Shown here: positions 1 to 9,746 of the stretch, in pieces
How the letters are laid out: every line of letters starts with the position of its first letter
Numbering within the stretch: position 1 is the stretch's first letter
Source of the DNA: Altererythrobacter sp. ZODW24
GTDB taxonomy: Bacteria; Pseudomonadota; Alphaproteobacteria; Sphingomonadales; Sphingomonadaceae
Direction: 5' to 3'
Assembly: GCF_003344885.1 (NCBI RefSeq)
Contig: NZ_CP031155.1
Location: forward strand, 2,435,327-2,499,326
Length of the DNA stretch: 64,000 nt
Made by a program: the position numbers and the translations under genes
The notes under the pieces: model-generated
What the model was told of the DNA's origin: nothing
Database searches by the model: none
What the model saw: only the letters and a program-made list of their open reading frames with translations

Positions 1-1112
1 GTGCCGGGCTCAAGCGCCCCCAGATCGATGAAGGCTACGAATTCGTTGAGCACGATTTTGGTGCCGAAAAGACCACCGGAAACCAGCGCCTCATCCCAAG
101 GAATGCCGAGCAGATACATCACTGGTGCGAATACCGCGCCGACGACCTGCTGGAAGGACAGTTCAGGATAACCGAACCAGCCGCCAATTCCGCCAAGCAT
201 ACCGTTGGCGAGGGCAACAAGCGCCACAAAAGCGAGAACCATCGCGCCCACCGCGACTGCCAGTTTCACACCGGTTTGTGCGCCTTGTGCAGCTGCTTCG
301 ATGATATTGGCAGGAGCTTCGCCTTCTTCGAATGTTTCCGCGATTTCGACCTCATGTGGCTTGCCGCCTTCGACCATCGCTGCCGGGCCTTCACCGCTGA
401 TCCTTGATTTCGGAATTGCCAACTCGCCCTCAGCTTCGGGGCTGGGCGGTCCGTCGTCAGGCATGATGATTTTGGCCATCAAAATCCCGCCGGGGGCGGA
501 CATGAATGCTGCGGCGAGCAGATATGGCAGATAGTCGCTGCCGAGCAATCCGGCGTAGGCGGCAAGAATTGTTCCTGCGACACCGGCCATGCCGACGGTC
601 ATCAGCGTAAACAGCCGCGAAGGAGAAAGCGCGGCGAGATAGGGGCGCACTACGAGTGGGCTCTCTGACTGACCGACGAAAATGTTGGCTGCCGCACCAA
701 GCGCCTCAACTTTGCTGACACCTGTAATCCAGCCGATTGCCCCGCCGACCCAGCGCACGACGCGTTGCATGATGCCGAGGTAATAGAGGATCGACACCAG
801 TGCGGCGAAGAAGATGATCACCGGCAAAGCGCCGAGAGCAAATGTGTTGGCGAGCGGGTTAGTTTCACTCGGGCCAAAGAGGAACTCAGTGCCTTTACCC
901 GCATAGGAGAGCAAAGCCGAAACCCCGTCTGCCATCCACTGGATGCCTGCGCGGCCCCAGGGCGTTCGTAAAACTAGGAATGCCAGCAAGGCTTGCAAAG
1001 CAAAGGCTGAACCTACGATTCGCAGGCTGATGCGCTTTTTTCCCGTGGAAAGCAGGAAAGCGATAAACAGGATCGCCAGAATGCCGACGATATTGATTAC
1101 GAAAGGAGGCAT
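1..1112 (-). CDS. nupC: NupC-type concentrative nucleoside transporter (C-terminus outside window)
   Basis: Membrane symporter that brings nucleosides into the cell with Na+ or H+ (CNT/NupC family). I translated it by hand on the minus strand: the ATG is at 1112 behind a GGAG-poor leader, and 370 codons stay open to the left edge. Visible are an N-terminal run of hydrophobic segments, a QSESPLVVRPYL stretch matching the conserved CNT substrate/ion-binding hairpin, a hydrophilic loop rich in Glu and Pro, and near the edge NEFVAFIDLGAL, another conserved CNT stretch. The family is usually a little over 400 residues, so only the last few tens are missing. It is divergent from the transporter gene beginning near 1241, and no good promoter stands out between them. 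Confidence 0.85.
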   Translation of the reverse strand, partial: MPPFVINIVGILAILFIAFLLSTGKKRISLRIVGSAFALQALLAFLVLRTPWGRAGIQWMADGVSALLSYAGKGTEFLFGPSETNPLANTFALGALPVIIFFAALVSILYYLGIMQRVVRWVGGAIGWITGVSKVEALGAAANIFVGQSESPLVVRPYLAALSPSRLFTLMTVGMAGVAGTILAAYAGLLGSDYLPYLLAAAFMSAPGGILMAKIIMPDDGPPSPEAEGELAIPKSRISGEGPAAMVEGGKPHEVEIAETFEEGEAPANIIEAAAQGAQTGVKLAVAVGAMVLAFVALVALANGMLGGIGGWFGYPELSFQQVVGAVFAPVMYLLGIPWDEALVSGGLFGTKIVLNEFVAFIDLGALEPG

Positions 1113-1240
1113 GTGGTCACTCGCTTGCAGCGGAACAGTTGACGCTTTCCTCGCCGCTGGAACGCGCGGCGTCAAACAGGCTTGTGGGCTAGCGGGGGAC
1201 AAGTCTTCCCTTTTGGGTCAGCGCGCAATAGCAATTGCGG

Positions 1241-1918
1241 ATGGAAGATACTCAGACCGCACCCGCACTAAACACCGCTATGGCTGATAATAAGCCTCTA
1301 CCACGCGGGCTGTTCTTGATGGGCCTGCTTTATGGCGGGATGACGGTTGTTGCGGGCGTGCTCGGCTTTAAGCAGGTCGCGCTTGGCCCGTTAGCGGTTG
1401 AGGCCGGGATATTCGCGTTTTTGATGTTGGTGGTAATCTCCAGCACAGTCGCTCAGCTCTACGGCGATAAGATGGCGCAGCGGTTGGTGTTCTGGGGCTT
1501 TGTTCCGCTTGCCGTTTCGATTCTGTTGATCAGTATTGTGCTGTTGCTACCGCCGTCCGCCAACATGCCGCCCGAAAACATTGCTGCGTTTGAACAAGTG
1601 TTGTCGCAAACGCCGCGCATCATGGCCGCTGGGCCAGTGGCTTACGGCGTATCGCTTCTGCTTAACGTGAAGATATTCTCGATGCTACGCGGTAGCGGCG
1701 AAGGCAGTAGCCAGTTCTCGATTATGCTGCGCGGTGCGATTGCATCTGCGCTTAGCCAAGCGATCGATACGCTGATTTTCGTTACACTGGCCTTCTACGG
1801 CGAGTTTCCGATTGGCTCGCTGCTGGCGGGGCAGATGCTGGCAAAGGTTGTGTTGTCCTTTATCTTTGTACCACCGCTGATCGCTTTGTTTGTGAAACTC
1901 GCGAAGCGGATGGGGTGA
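1241..1918 (+). CDS. yhhQ: Queuosine precursor transporter (YhhQ/VUT family)
   Basis: Integral membrane protein of the YhhQ family, thought to import preQ0/preQ1 for making the modified tRNA base queuosine. The protein is about 225 residues, the normal family length, with roughly six hydrophobic segments. The late motif SQAIDTLIFVTLAFYG is typical of the family. The start is uncertain: ATG 1241 is used here, a TTG at 1235 is in frame, and ATG 1280 would give a start MADNKPLPRG that fits family N-termini better. None has a clear Shine-Dalgarno. The next membrane protein gene begins 4 bases after the stop, so they are probably co-transcribed. Confidence 0.85.
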   Translation: MEDTQTAPALNTAMADNKPLPRGLFLMGLLYGGMTVVAGVLGFKQVALGPLAVEAGIFAFLMLVVISSTVAQLYGDKMAQRLVFWGFVPLAVSILLISIVLLLPPSANMPPENIAAFEQVLSQTPRIMAAGPVAYGVSLLLNVKIFSMLRGSGEGSSQFSIMLRGAIASALSQAIDTLIFVTLAFYGEFPIGSLLAGQMLAKVVLSFIFVPPLIALFVKLAKRMG

Positions 1919-1922
1919 GTAA

Positions 1923-3149
1923 ATGATCTCCAGCGATATCGTCATTTTCGGCATCCTGGCGGCGATTCTCGGACTGCTGTTTTTCCTGCGTCAACGCGGC
2001 GGCGTGTGGGATCGGGTGTTTACCTTCGTGCCGATCATTCTGCTGTGCTACTTGCTGCCATCGTTGCTGGTCAGTTTCGGCGTAATCGACACTTCGGAAT
2101 CGAACCTGTGGGGCGTGGCGAAGGATTACTTCCTGCCCGCCGCGCTGGTGCTGCTGACGCTCAGCATCGACATGAAGGGGATCATCGGCCTTGGTCCCAA
2201 GGCGCTGATCATGTTTTTCACCGCAACGATCGGTATCGTGCTTGGCGCACCTCTGGCGCTGTGGATCGTGGCAAGTATCGATCCGTCAATTTTGGGCGAG
2301 GGTGAGAATGCCGCATGGCGCGGGTTCGCTACGCTGGCGGGCAGCTGGATCGGCGGCGGCGCGAACCAGACAGCGATGCTCGAAGTCTATGGCTATAACC
2401 CCGAACGCTATGCCGCGATGGTTGCGGTCGATATTGTGGTTGCGAATATCTGGATGGTGTTCCTGCTTTATGGCGCAGGCATGTCGGACAAGATTGACCG
2501 TTGGCTGGGTGCAGATAGCTCTGCGATTGACCGGCTGCGCGACAAGATGGCGGATTACTCCGCGCAGGTGGAACGCACGCCTAGCTCCAACGATTTGATC
2601 ATGCTGATGGGTTTCACCTTTGCTGCTGTCGGGCTGTCGCATCTGTTTGGCGGATTGCTGGCGAGCTTCTTCGAAGGCGTGTTCGGCACCAGCGATGCAG
2701 TGCTTGCAAGCGGGTTTTTCTGGGTGGTCGTGATCTCGACCACCATCGGCCTCGCGGCCAGCTTCACGCGCGCGCGCAGCCTAGAGGGGATCGGCGCATC
2801 GAAATTCGGCACTGTCTTTATCTTCCTTTTGGTCGCTGTGATCGGGACCAAGATGGACATATTCCAGCTTGGCGATGCGCCGCTGTTTATGGCGGTCGGC
2901 CTGATCTGGATGACTTTCCATTCTGTGTTGATGCTTGTGGTGGCCAAGATCATCAAGGCGCCGTTTTTCTTCGTTGCCGTCGGCAGCAAAGCCAATGTCG
3001 GCGGCGCGGCCTCAGCGCCGGTTGTCGCGGGCGCATTCCATCCTGCCTTGGCACCTGTCGGGGTGCTGTTGGCAGTGCTCGGCTATGCAGTCGGTACCTA
3101 TGGCGCGATCCTGGCTGCGACGATGATGCGCGCCGTCAGCGGCGGTTAG
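1923..3149 (+). CDS. DUF819 family integral membrane protein (YjcL-like)
   Basis: A 408-residue membrane protein with about ten to twelve hydrophobic segments. The overall pattern matches the DUF819/YjcL family: KDYFLPAALVLLTLSIDMK, a GSWIGGGANQTAM loop and a late KANVGGAASAPVVAGAFHP motif. The duplicated glycine-rich loops in each half resemble secondary transporters of the bile acid/arsenite fold, but no substrate is established and I do not assign one. The start is ATG 1923 behind GGGGTGAG. It follows the YhhQ-type gene by 4 bases. Its stop lies 9 bases from the convergent acs stop, with no terminator hairpin between them. Confidence 0.85.
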   Translation: MISSDIVIFGILAAILGLLFFLRQRGGVWDRVFTFVPIILLCYLLPSLLVSFGVIDTSESNLWGVAKDYFLPAALVLLTLSIDMKGIIGLGPKALIMFFTATIGIVLGAPLALWIVASIDPSILGEGENAAWRGFATLAGSWIGGGANQTAMLEVYGYNPERYAAMVAVDIVVANIWMVFLLYGAGMSDKIDRWLGADSSAIDRLRDKMADYSAQVERTPSSNDLIMLMGFTFAAVGLSHLFGGLLASFFEGVFGTSDAVLASGFFWVVVISTTIGLAASFTRARSLEGIGASKFGTVFIFLLVAVIGTKMDIFQLGDAPLFMAVGLIWMTFHSVLMLVVAKIIKAPFFFVAVGSKANVGGAASAPVVAGAFHPALAPVGVLLAVLGYAVGTYGAILAATMMRAVSGG

Positions 3150-3158
3150 CCCACCCTT

Positions 3159-5096
3159 CTATTTGGGCCGGTTCGCCAGCAGATCATCGACTACCGAAGG
3201 ATCGGCTAGGGTCGATGTATCGCCCAGATTGTCGGTCTCGTTTTCCGCGATCTTGCGCAAAATCCGGCGCATGATTTTGCCGCTTCGCGTCTTGGGTAGG
3301 CCGGGGGCGAATTGGACTACGTCAGGCGTTGCGATGGGGCCGATTTCCTTGCGGACCCATTTGACCAGTTCAGCGCGTAGCTCGTCGCTATCTTCGGTCC
3401 CCGCATTGGTGGTAACATAGGCGTAGATACCTTGGCCCTTGATATCGTGCGGCATTCCGACGACTGCGGCCTCTGCTACATCCGGGTGTTCGACCAACGC
3501 GCTTTCGACCTCGGCCGTGCCCATCCGGTGGCCGGAGACATTGATCACATCGTCGATCCGCCCGGTGATCCAATAATAGCCGTCCTCGTCGCGGCGGCAT
3601 CCATCGCCGGTGAAATAATAGCCGGGATAGGTGCTGAAATAGGTTTGGAAGAACCGCTCATGATCGCCGTAGACGGTACGCATTTGGCCGGGCCAGCTGT
3701 CCTTGATCACGAGCGCGCCCGATGCTGCGCCTTCGATCAGCTTGCCGCTTTCCGGATCGACCAGCGCAGGCTGTACGCCGAACATCGGCTTGCTTGCGCT
3801 GCCGGGTTTGAGGTCAGTCGCGCCGGGCAGGGGGGTGATCATCGCGCCGCCCGTTTCGGTCTGCCACCAAGTGTCGACGATGGGGCATCGGCGGTCACCC
3901 ACGACGCGGTGATACCAGTCCCACGCCTCCGGATTGATCGGTTCGCCGACAGAGCCAAGCAGCCTCAGCGACTTGCGGCTGGTTCTTGTGACATAGTCAT
4001 CACCCTCGCGCATCAGTGCGCGCAAGGCAGTGGGCGCGGCGTAGAAGATCTCGACCTGATGCTTGTCGATGACATCCCAAAACCGCGAGAAGTCGGGATA
4101 GTTTGGCACGCCCTCGAACATCACCTGCGTCGCGCCGTTTATCAGCGGGCCGTAAACGACATAGGAATGGCCGGTAACCCAGCCCACATCCGCGGCGCAC
4201 CAGTAAACTTGACCGGGGCGGTAATCGAACACCGCCTCATGCGTCATCGCGGTCCAGACCGCATAGCCGCCGGTGGTGTGAAGCACGCCCTTCGGTTTTC
4301 CAGTAGAGCCGGAGGTGTAGAGGATGAACAGCGGGTCTTCCGCATCCATCACTTGCGCCGGGCAGTCGGCGGATTGCGCGCTGACTAACTCTGCCCAGTC
4401 CACATCGCGGCCTTGGGTCATTGGCACATCCGCTCCGGTTCGGCGAAGCATGATGACGGTCGAGGCTGGCACCTTTTCAAGCGCGGCATCGACATTGGCC
4501 TTCAGCGGGATGGGCTTGCCGCCGCGCAAACCTTCGTCCGCAGTGATGACGATATCGGACTGACAATCGTCGATCCGGCCCGCGAGCGCGTCAGGGCTGA
4601 AACCGGCGAAGACGACCGAGTGCACTGCGCCAATTCGCGCGCAGGCGAGCATCGCAACCGCTGCTTCTGGCACCATTGGCAGATAGATCGTAACGCGGTC
4701 ACCCTTTGCCACGCCTTTGGCTTTTAGAGCATTGGCAAACTGGCACACGTCGCGGTGCAATTCGCGATAGGTGATTGTCCGGCCAGCCTCCGATGGATCA
4801 TCCGGCTCCCAGATAATCGCCGTGGTATCGCCGCGTTCTGCCAGATGGCGGTCGAGCGCATTGGCAGCGATGTTGAGTTTGCCGCCGGTGAACCATTTGA
4901 TGCGAAAGTCAGTCTCGTCGAAGCTGGTATCCTTGACCGTATCGAAGGGCGCTATCCAATCGATCCGCTGCGCTTCTTCGCGCCAGAATGCGTCGACATC
5001 ATCCAGCGAACGGCGGTATTTGTCTTGATATGTCGCTGCATCGACCAGGGCATTGTCTGCCCATTCTGCCGGGACCGGATAGACCGCTTCGCTCAC
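3159..5096 (-). CDS. acsA: Acetyl-CoA synthetase (acetate--CoA ligase)
   Basis: AMP-forming ligase that converts acetate, ATP and CoA to acetyl-CoA via acetyl-AMP, allowing growth on acetate. The 645-residue length is typical. Visible landmarks are the phosphate-binding loop [14 protein letters not shown], the adenine-binding [10 protein letters not shown], the hinge [20 protein letters not shown], and near the C-terminus [10 protein letters not shown], whose lysine is the conserved residue that is reversibly acetylated in this family. The start is GTG 5096, with GGAGAG seven bases upstream. It lies 65 bases downstream of the glutaryl-CoA dehydrogenase gene on the same strand, so the two acyl-CoA genes may share a transcript. 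Confidence 0.97.
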   Translation of the reverse strand: MSEAVYPVPAEWADNALVDAATYQDKYRRSLDDVDAFWREEAQRIDWIAPFDTVKDTSFDETDFRIKWFTGGKLNIAANALDRHLAERGDTTAIIWEPDDPSEAGRTITYRELHRDVCQFANALKAKGVAKGDRVTIYLPMVPEAAVAMLACARIGAVHSVVFAGFSPDALAGRIDDCQSDIVITADEGLRGGKPIPLKANVDAALEKVPASTVIMLRRTGADVPMTQGRDVDWAELVSAQSADCPAQVMDAEDPLFILYTSGSTGKPKGVLHTTGGYAVWTAMTHEAVFDYRPGQVYWCAADVGWVTGHSYVVYGPLINGATQVMFEGVPNYPDFSRFWDVIDKHQVEIFYAAPTALRALMREGDDYVTRTSRKSLRLLGSVGEPINPEAWDWYHRVVGDRRCPIVDTWWQTETGGAMITPLPGATDLKPGSASKPMFGVQPALVDPESGKLIEGAASGALVIKDSWPGQMRTVYGDHERFFQTYFSTYPGYYFTGDGCRRDEDGYYWITGRIDDVINVSGHRMGTAEVESALVEHPDVAEAAVVGMPHDIKGQGIYAYVTTNAGTEDSDELRAELVKWVRKEIGPIATPDVVQFAPGLPKTRSGKIMRRILRKIAENETDNLGDTSTLADPSVVDDLLANRPK

Positions 5097-5161
5097 TGTA
5101 TTCTCTCCAAATAGACGCGTGACAGCAGCCTAGCCGCTGGCGCACGTCTCACAAGGGATAA

Positions 5162-6346
5162 TCAGAAAGCCGAGATGCCGGTAATCGCGCGGCCAAGGAT
5201 CAGCGCATGGACATCATGCGCCCCCTCATAGGTGTTCACTGTCTCCAGGTTCACCATGTGACGCATCACCTGATACTCGTCCGAGATGCCGTTGCCGCCA
5301 TGCATATCGCGGGCGTGGCGGGCAATATCGAGCGCCTTGCCGACATTGTTGCGCTTTACGATGGAGATCATGTCCGGCGCAAACCTGCCTTCATCCATCA
5401 AGCGGCCAACGCGAAGGCTTGCTTGAAGCCCGAGCGCAACGTCGCTCATCATATCGGCGAGTTTCTTTTGGAACAGCTGAGTTGCTGCGAGCGGACGGCC
5501 AAACTGGTGCCGGTCGAGGCCATATTGGCGCGCGGCGTGGAGGCAGAACTCTGCCGCGCCCATCGCGCCCCAGCTAATGCCGTAACGCGCCCGGTTGAGG
5601 CAGCCAAAAGGCCCCTTCAGACCTTGCACATCGGGAAGCAGCGCATCGGCGCCAACTTTCACATCTTCCATCACGATCATGCCGGTGGTCGATGCGCGAA
5701 GGCTCAGCTTGCCTTCGATCTTGGGCGCGGAAAGCCCCGCCATACCCTTCTCCAGCACAAAGCCGCGAATGCCGCCGCCATGCGCTTCGGACTTGGCCCA
5801 GACTACGAACACGTCAGCGAAGGGCGCGTTGCTGATCCATGTCTTGGTGCCGTTGAGGATGAACCCGTCGCCGTCTTGCGTGGCGAAAGTCTTCATACCG
5901 CCGGGATCGCTGCCGGCATCGGGTTCTGTCAGGCCGAAACAGCCGATCAGTTCGCCGGACGCAAGGCCGGGCAGATACTTCTTGCGTTGTTCTTCCGAGC
6001 CATAAGCATGGATCGGATACATCACGAGACTGGACTGGACCGACGCCATCGAGCGGTAGCCTGAATCGACGCGCTCGATCTCGCGCGCGACGAGGCCGTA
6101 GGCGACATAGCTTGCGCCTGAGCCGCCATATTCTTCTGGCACAGTGACGCCCAGCAAACCGGCTTGGCCCATCATCGGAAAGAGTTCAGGTGCATCGATT
6201 TCACCGCGATACGCAGTCTGAACCCGTGGCTGCAGTTCGGATTGGGCGAAGCCATGCGCGGCGTCGCGCACCATACGTTCTTCTTCGGTAAGCTGGGTTT
6301 CGAGATCGAAAGGATCAGCCCAGTCGAAAGGTGCCATTCCGGCCAT
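5162..6346 (-). CDS. gcdH: Glutaryl-CoA dehydrogenase (acyl-CoA dehydrogenase family)
   Basis: FAD enzyme that oxidises and decarboxylates glutaryl-CoA to crotonyl-CoA in lysine/tryptophan breakdown. The 394-residue protein carries the GCDH-specific [12 protein letters not shown] stretch, whose arginine contacts the glutaryl carboxylate in characterised enzymes, [15 protein letters not shown] for FAD binding, and [20 protein letters not shown] with the catalytic glutamate. These features separate it from generic acyl-CoA dehydrogenases. The start is ATG 6346 (MAGMAPFDW), behind AAGGAC at good spacing. A longer in-frame reading to 6481 has low-complexity residues that fit no family N-terminus. 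Confidence 0.93.
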   Translation of the reverse strand: MAGMAPFDWADPFDLETQLTEEERMVRDAAHGFAQSELQPRVQTAYRGEIDAPELFPMMGQAGLLGVTVPEEYGGSGASYVAYGLVAREIERVDSGYRSMASVQSSLVMYPIHAYGSEEQRKKYLPGLASGELIGCFGLTEPDAGSDPGGMKTFATQDGDGFILNGTKTWISNAPFADVFVVWAKSEAHGGGIRGFVLEKGMAGLSAPKIEGKLSLRASTTGMIVMEDVKVGADALLPDVQGLKGPFGCLNRARYGISWGAMGAAEFCLHAARQYGLDRHQFGRPLAATQLFQKKLADMMSDVALGLQASLRVGRLMDEGRFAPDMISIVKRNNVGKALDIARHARDMHGGNGISDEYQVMRHMVNLETVNTYEGAHDVHALILGRAITGISAF

Positions 6347-6440
6347 GTCATAAGTCCTTGGATTGTGTTGCTGCCGCCCTAGCGGTGGAGCAGTTACTTG
6401 CCAAGGCGGGCCAAAGTATGGGGTGACCCGGGTGCCGTGG

Positions 6441-7031
6441 TCAGCCCTTGCCGAATTTTGCCTCATAGGCGGATGCGTCACCGCCTTCGATCAACTTGGC
6501 CTGCTCGACCCATTGATCGCGGCGGATACGGCCGGTGAACTTGCCGAGCTGAGCGTCGATGCGGTCGATATCGGCATCACTCCAAGCGGCGATTTGCGCG
6601 ACGGTTGTGACGCCCATGTCGCCGAGCATAGTCCGCAATTTGGGGCCAACGCCCTTGATCCGTGCGAGGTCGTCTGTCTGCGGTGCAGACGGAGTCGGGT
6701 CATCAGCAGGAACGGGAAGTGAAACGGGTGTCGCCTCGACGGCTGCAGTCTGTTCCTGAACGGCTGTAGAAATAGCTGCGCCTGCTGCTCCGACGCCCGC
6801 TGATGGGATGATCGGCGCGGCAGCGGGGGCAGAGTCAATCAACGCCTGATTCCGCGCTGCAGGCGCCGCATCCTCATCCATCACATCGCGTTTGTCCGTT
6901 TCAACACGCGTCCGGCGGTTTGCAACAAAGATATACCACGCCACGGCGATGCCGATCAGCAAGGCAATTACGAAGAGAGGCCAGTTGGCCTGAACCAGTT
7001 CAACCATATTCACGTGCTCCCAATCAGGCAT
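6441..7031 (-). CDS. Membrane-anchored helix-hairpin-helix protein
   Basis: Protein of 196 residues whose function I cannot name. It has one membrane helix near the N-terminus (about residues 13-36), a disordered Ala/Pro-rich linker (about 50-115), and a C-terminal domain starting [22 protein letters not shown]. That sequence is the classic helix-hairpin-helix signature (GVGPK) used for sequence-independent DNA or protein binding. The following [15 protein letters not shown]...[12 protein letters not shown] pattern is seen in small HHH proteins of alphaproteobacteria. The start may instead be ATG 7007, which has a better ribosome site (GGGAGC). It ends the operon that begins with the OmpA-like gene and starts 2 bases after the 35-residue peptide gene. 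Confidence 0.75.
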   Translation of the reverse strand: MPDWEHVNMVELVQANWPLFVIALLIGIAVAWYIFVANRRTRVETDKRDVMDEDAAPAARNQALIDSAPAAAPIIPSAGVGAAGAAISTAVQEQTAAVEATPVSLPVPADDPTPSAPQTDDLARIKGVGPKLRTMLGDMGVTTVAQIAAWSDADIDRIDAQLGKFTGRIRRDQWVEQAKLIEGGDASAYEAKFGKG

Positions 7032-7033
7032 TG

Positions 7034-7141
7034 CTACTCTCTACTCTCTGGCTTCTTGCGCGCCCAAATCGCCCAGCCGATGCCCAGACCCAATCCGTAG
7101 GTCAGTAGCAGCAGCACCATCAATTCGCCCCAAATTGCCAT
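7034..7141 (-). CDS. 35-residue single-pass membrane peptide
   Basis: A short gene found by hand reading. ATG 7141 follows the stop of the OmpA-like gene after a single base, and the reading frame ends with TAG at 7034, two bases before the next gene. The peptide begins MAIWGELMVLLLL, continues with a glycine-rich hydrophobic stretch and ends in the basic tail WARKKPESRE, so it should be one inner-membrane helix with its C-terminus in the cytoplasm. The exact fit between two overlapping or abutting genes is the main support for translation. Function unknown; no family recognised. Confidence 0.6.
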   Translation of the reverse strand: MAIWGELMVLLLLTYGLGLGIGWAIWARKKPESRE

Positions 7142-7142
7142 G

Positions 7143-7883
7143 TCAGCGCGCTCCCGGAGTATCTACTGGAGTGGGCACGAGAGGGACCGTGGCGATCACC
7201 GAAAATTCGATCCGGCGGTTGGCGGGGTCAGTGGTATCAAGCCCTTCAACCGGCTCGCTGGAACCCAGGCCGCGGGCACGCAATCCGTCGGCGGGCAGCT
7301 GCATATCGATCAACGCGCGGCGCACTGCCTGAGCCCGCTGGCGTGACAGCGTGATGTTGCGCTCTTCGTCGCCAGACGAATCTGTATGCCCGTTAATGCC
7401 GATGATCGCGCCTAGACAAGGACGCAGAGCCTTCGCGACTTCATCGAGCAGCTCATAGCTGCGCGGGTCCATATTGGCGGACGATTCTTCAAACCGGATG
7501 GTCCGGGTTCCCAGAATAGCTTCGATATCGTCTTGGCAGTGTAGCGGAGCAACCTCACGCTCACCGCGTTCAGCGATCATTGTGCCATCGGCCCAAAATA
7601 CACCGCCAACGCCGGGAACGCGGCTCACTGCCTGCGCAATATTGGTGCGCTTGGTATCGCCCATGTCCTCTGCGCCCGACAAGACGGCGTGGCGCGATGG
7701 CCAGCCGTTGAGGGAGGAAAATGTTGCCGTAACACCGTCGCCGCCAGCTTCAACGATCGCTAGTTGCGCGTTTGCTGCCAGTTCCGCTGCCAGTTCATCA
7801 TCGGCAGCACCGCCGCCGACAATCGCAACGATTGCGGTCAGCAGGGCACCAACGCCGATGGCAAAGGACGGACGAACTCTCAT
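7143..7883 (-). CDS. OmpA-family peptidoglycan-associated protein
   Basis: Envelope protein of about 246 residues with an N-terminal hydrophobic segment (signal peptide or anchor), a middle region resembling a BON-type repeat (TKRTNIAQAVSRVPGVGGVFW), and a C-terminal OmpA/MotB domain. That domain includes INGHTDSSGDEERNITLSRQ and RARGLGSSEPVE...NRRIEFSV, the residues that bind diaminopimelate in peptidoglycan. This suggests a periplasmic protein tethered to the inner membrane and grasping the cell wall. It heads a tight operon with the 35-residue peptide and the HHH protein. ATG 7883 or 7886 can serve; the former sits at better distance from AGGCGGG. Confidence 0.85.
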   Translation of the reverse strand: MRVRPSFAIGVGALLTAIVAIVGGGAADDELAAELAANAQLAIVEAGGDGVTATFSSLNGWPSRHAVLSGAEDMGDTKRTNIAQAVSRVPGVGGVFWADGTMIAERGEREVAPLHCQDDIEAILGTRTIRFEESSANMDPRSYELLDEVAKALRPCLGAIIGINGHTDSSGDEERNITLSRQRAQAVRRALIDMQLPADGLRARGLGSSEPVEGLDTTDPANRRIEFSVIATVPLVPTPVDTPGAR

Positions 7884-7965
7884 CACCCGCCTTTAGCATG
7901 GGGTGCGTCGGGGAAAAGGGGTGATCGGCCGTGATCCCCGACCCTCAGCTATCTGGCCCTTCCAG

Positions 7966-9633
7966 TCAGTTGCGTTTCATGCTTCCGGCAACGGCAGCCA
8001 AGCGGATAAATTCCTGCCTCCAGTAATCGTCCTGCGGGCCAGCCAGCTTCTCAATGTCGCCAAAGTCGAAATCCCCCATCAGTGGATCAGCGCGGAGTTT
8101 CTGTCCGTAAGCGGCGACAGCTGCAGCGAAGGCAAAGTCGCCTTGTGGTGCGCGGCTGGTCGACATTGCCGAGCTGGGAACGACATATTCGATCAGCGTG
8201 GACTTATCACCGCCCGGTAGTTTGTAGCGCAGCTTCAGATGGGCGGCTTCGCTGGCCTTGCCGATGGCCGTTTCAGACGGCTTGTCTTCATAACGGCGCG
8301 GCGAAATCCAGCCCTTGGTGCCCGCTGGTACGATTTCATAGATCGCTGTCACTTGATGCCCGGCGCCAATGTCGCCTGCATCAACCTTGTCATTGGCGAA
8401 GTCTTCCTCTCGCAGGATACGGTTTTCATAGCCGACTAGACGGTACTGGCTGACAACCGCCGGGTTGAATTCCACCTGAATTTTGACGTCTTTGGCGATG
8501 GTGAAGAGGGTGGACTGCATTTCGTCGCCCAGCACCTTCTTCGCTTCCAACGCAGTATCAATATAGGCGTAATTGCCATTACCGTGATTGGCGATCTGCT
8601 CCATCATGGCTTCGTTGTAATTGCCTGTGCCGAAGCCGAGCGTGGTCAAAGTGATGCCGGTGTCACGCTTTTCCTCGATCATTTCGATCATCGTATCGCG
8701 GTCACGGATGCCGACGTTGAAATCTCCGTCTGTCGCCATGATCACGCGGTTGACGCCGCCTTTGATCATGTTGTCTTCAGCGATTTGATAAGCGAGCGTC
8801 AGGCCTGCACCGCCAGCGGTAGATCCGCCAGCAGACAGGCGGTCAAGCGCACGGCGGATTTCCTTGGTATTGCTGGTTGGTTGTAGGACCAGACCCGCTG
8901 CACCGGCGTAAACGACGATGGAAACCTTGTCTTTCGGCGACAGTTCACCGGCCAAACCAGACAGAGCCGTCTTGACCAAGGGCAGCTTGTCAGCCGCACT
9001 CATCGATCCTGATACATCAAGGAGAAACACTAGGTTCGAAGCAGGGCGTTCGGAACGGGCGATGTCATATCCGCGCAGGCCAACACGCAACAGCTTGGTG
9101 TCTTCGTTCCACGGCGATGCTGCGACGTCATAGGAGACGGTGAAAGGCTGGGAGCGGTCTTCCGGTGAAGCATAATCGTAGCGGAAATAGTTGATCATTT
9201 CCTCTGTTCGTACCGCGTCGCGCGGGGGCATTTGCCCCATTGAGAGGAAGCGGCGCGCATTGGCGTAGGCGCCTGTATCAACATCGACCGAGAAGGTGGA
9301 AACAGGTTCGCTGGAGGCGATTTTGACCGGCGATACTTCTTCGCCATCATATTGCTCGCGCCCGGGGTCGGTGGCGACCCTGACTGGGGGGATATACACG
9401 CCGGGTGACGCAACACGGCGGGCGACGGGAGATGCTAGCGCTTCAGAAAAGCCATATTGGTTCTGCGGCGCGGGAGTAGGCGACGGCGGCGGTGGTGGGG
9501 GTGCTGCCGCATCGGACGAATTGCCCGTCTTGGTGCCTGAGGCGACAATCGAATCGTCATTCGCGGGTGACGTCGCGCAAGCGGCCAGTAGGGCAAGTGT
9601 CGAAGTGGCAAGAACGGTCTTTGCGATACGCAT
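7966..9633 (-). CDS. von Willebrand factor type A lipoprotein (YfbK-like)
   Basis: Predicted lipoprotein of 555 residues. The signal peptide ends in a lipobox LLAAC (Cys19), followed by a Pro-rich spacer, a vWF N-terminal domain, a vWA domain with the metal site motif DVSGSMS and later TDGDFNVG, and a C-terminal DUF3520-type region. This is the YfbK architecture, found widely in Gram-negative envelopes; its biological role is unclear. The start is ATG 9633, with GGGAGAAG seven bases upstream. It lies 82 bases upstream of the OmpA-like gene on the same strand, so read-through is possible. Confidence 0.88.
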   Translation of the reverse strand: MRIAKTVLATSTLALLAACATSPANDDSIVASGTKTGNSSDAAAPPPPPPSPTPAPQNQYGFSEALASPVARRVASPGVYIPPVRVATDPGREQYDGEEVSPVKIASSEPVSTFSVDVDTGAYANARRFLSMGQMPPRDAVRTEEMINYFRYDYASPEDRSQPFTVSYDVAASPWNEDTKLLRVGLRGYDIARSERPASNLVFLLDVSGSMSAADKLPLVKTALSGLAGELSPKDKVSIVVYAGAAGLVLQPTSNTKEIRRALDRLSAGGSTAGGAGLTLAYQIAEDNMIKGGVNRVIMATDGDFNVGIRDRDTMIEMIEEKRDTGITLTTLGFGTGNYNEAMMEQIANHGNGNYAYIDTALEAKKVLGDEMQSTLFTIAKDVKIQVEFNPAVVSQYRLVGYENRILREEDFANDKVDAGDIGAGHQVTAIYEIVPAGTKGWISPRRYEDKPSETAIGKASEAAHLKLRYKLPGGDKSTLIEYVVPSSAMSTSRAPQGDFAFAAAVAAYGQKLRADPLMGDFDFGDIEKLAGPQDDYWRQEFIRLAAVAGSMKRN

Positions 9634-9746
9634 AATCGGCTTCTCCCAAATCCGAAATAGGATCAGCCGCTAAGCATGGTTTCAGGCAGTGAACGACGAC
9701 TGAATGCCCTGTATCGGCGACGAATTGCCGAAGAGATGATCGTATT

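Noticed and set aside
3432-4388. 318-codon open frame on the plus strand opposite acs
   Set aside because: It lies fully antisense to a clear acetyl-CoA synthetase, has no family motif, and follows from codon bias on the other strand.
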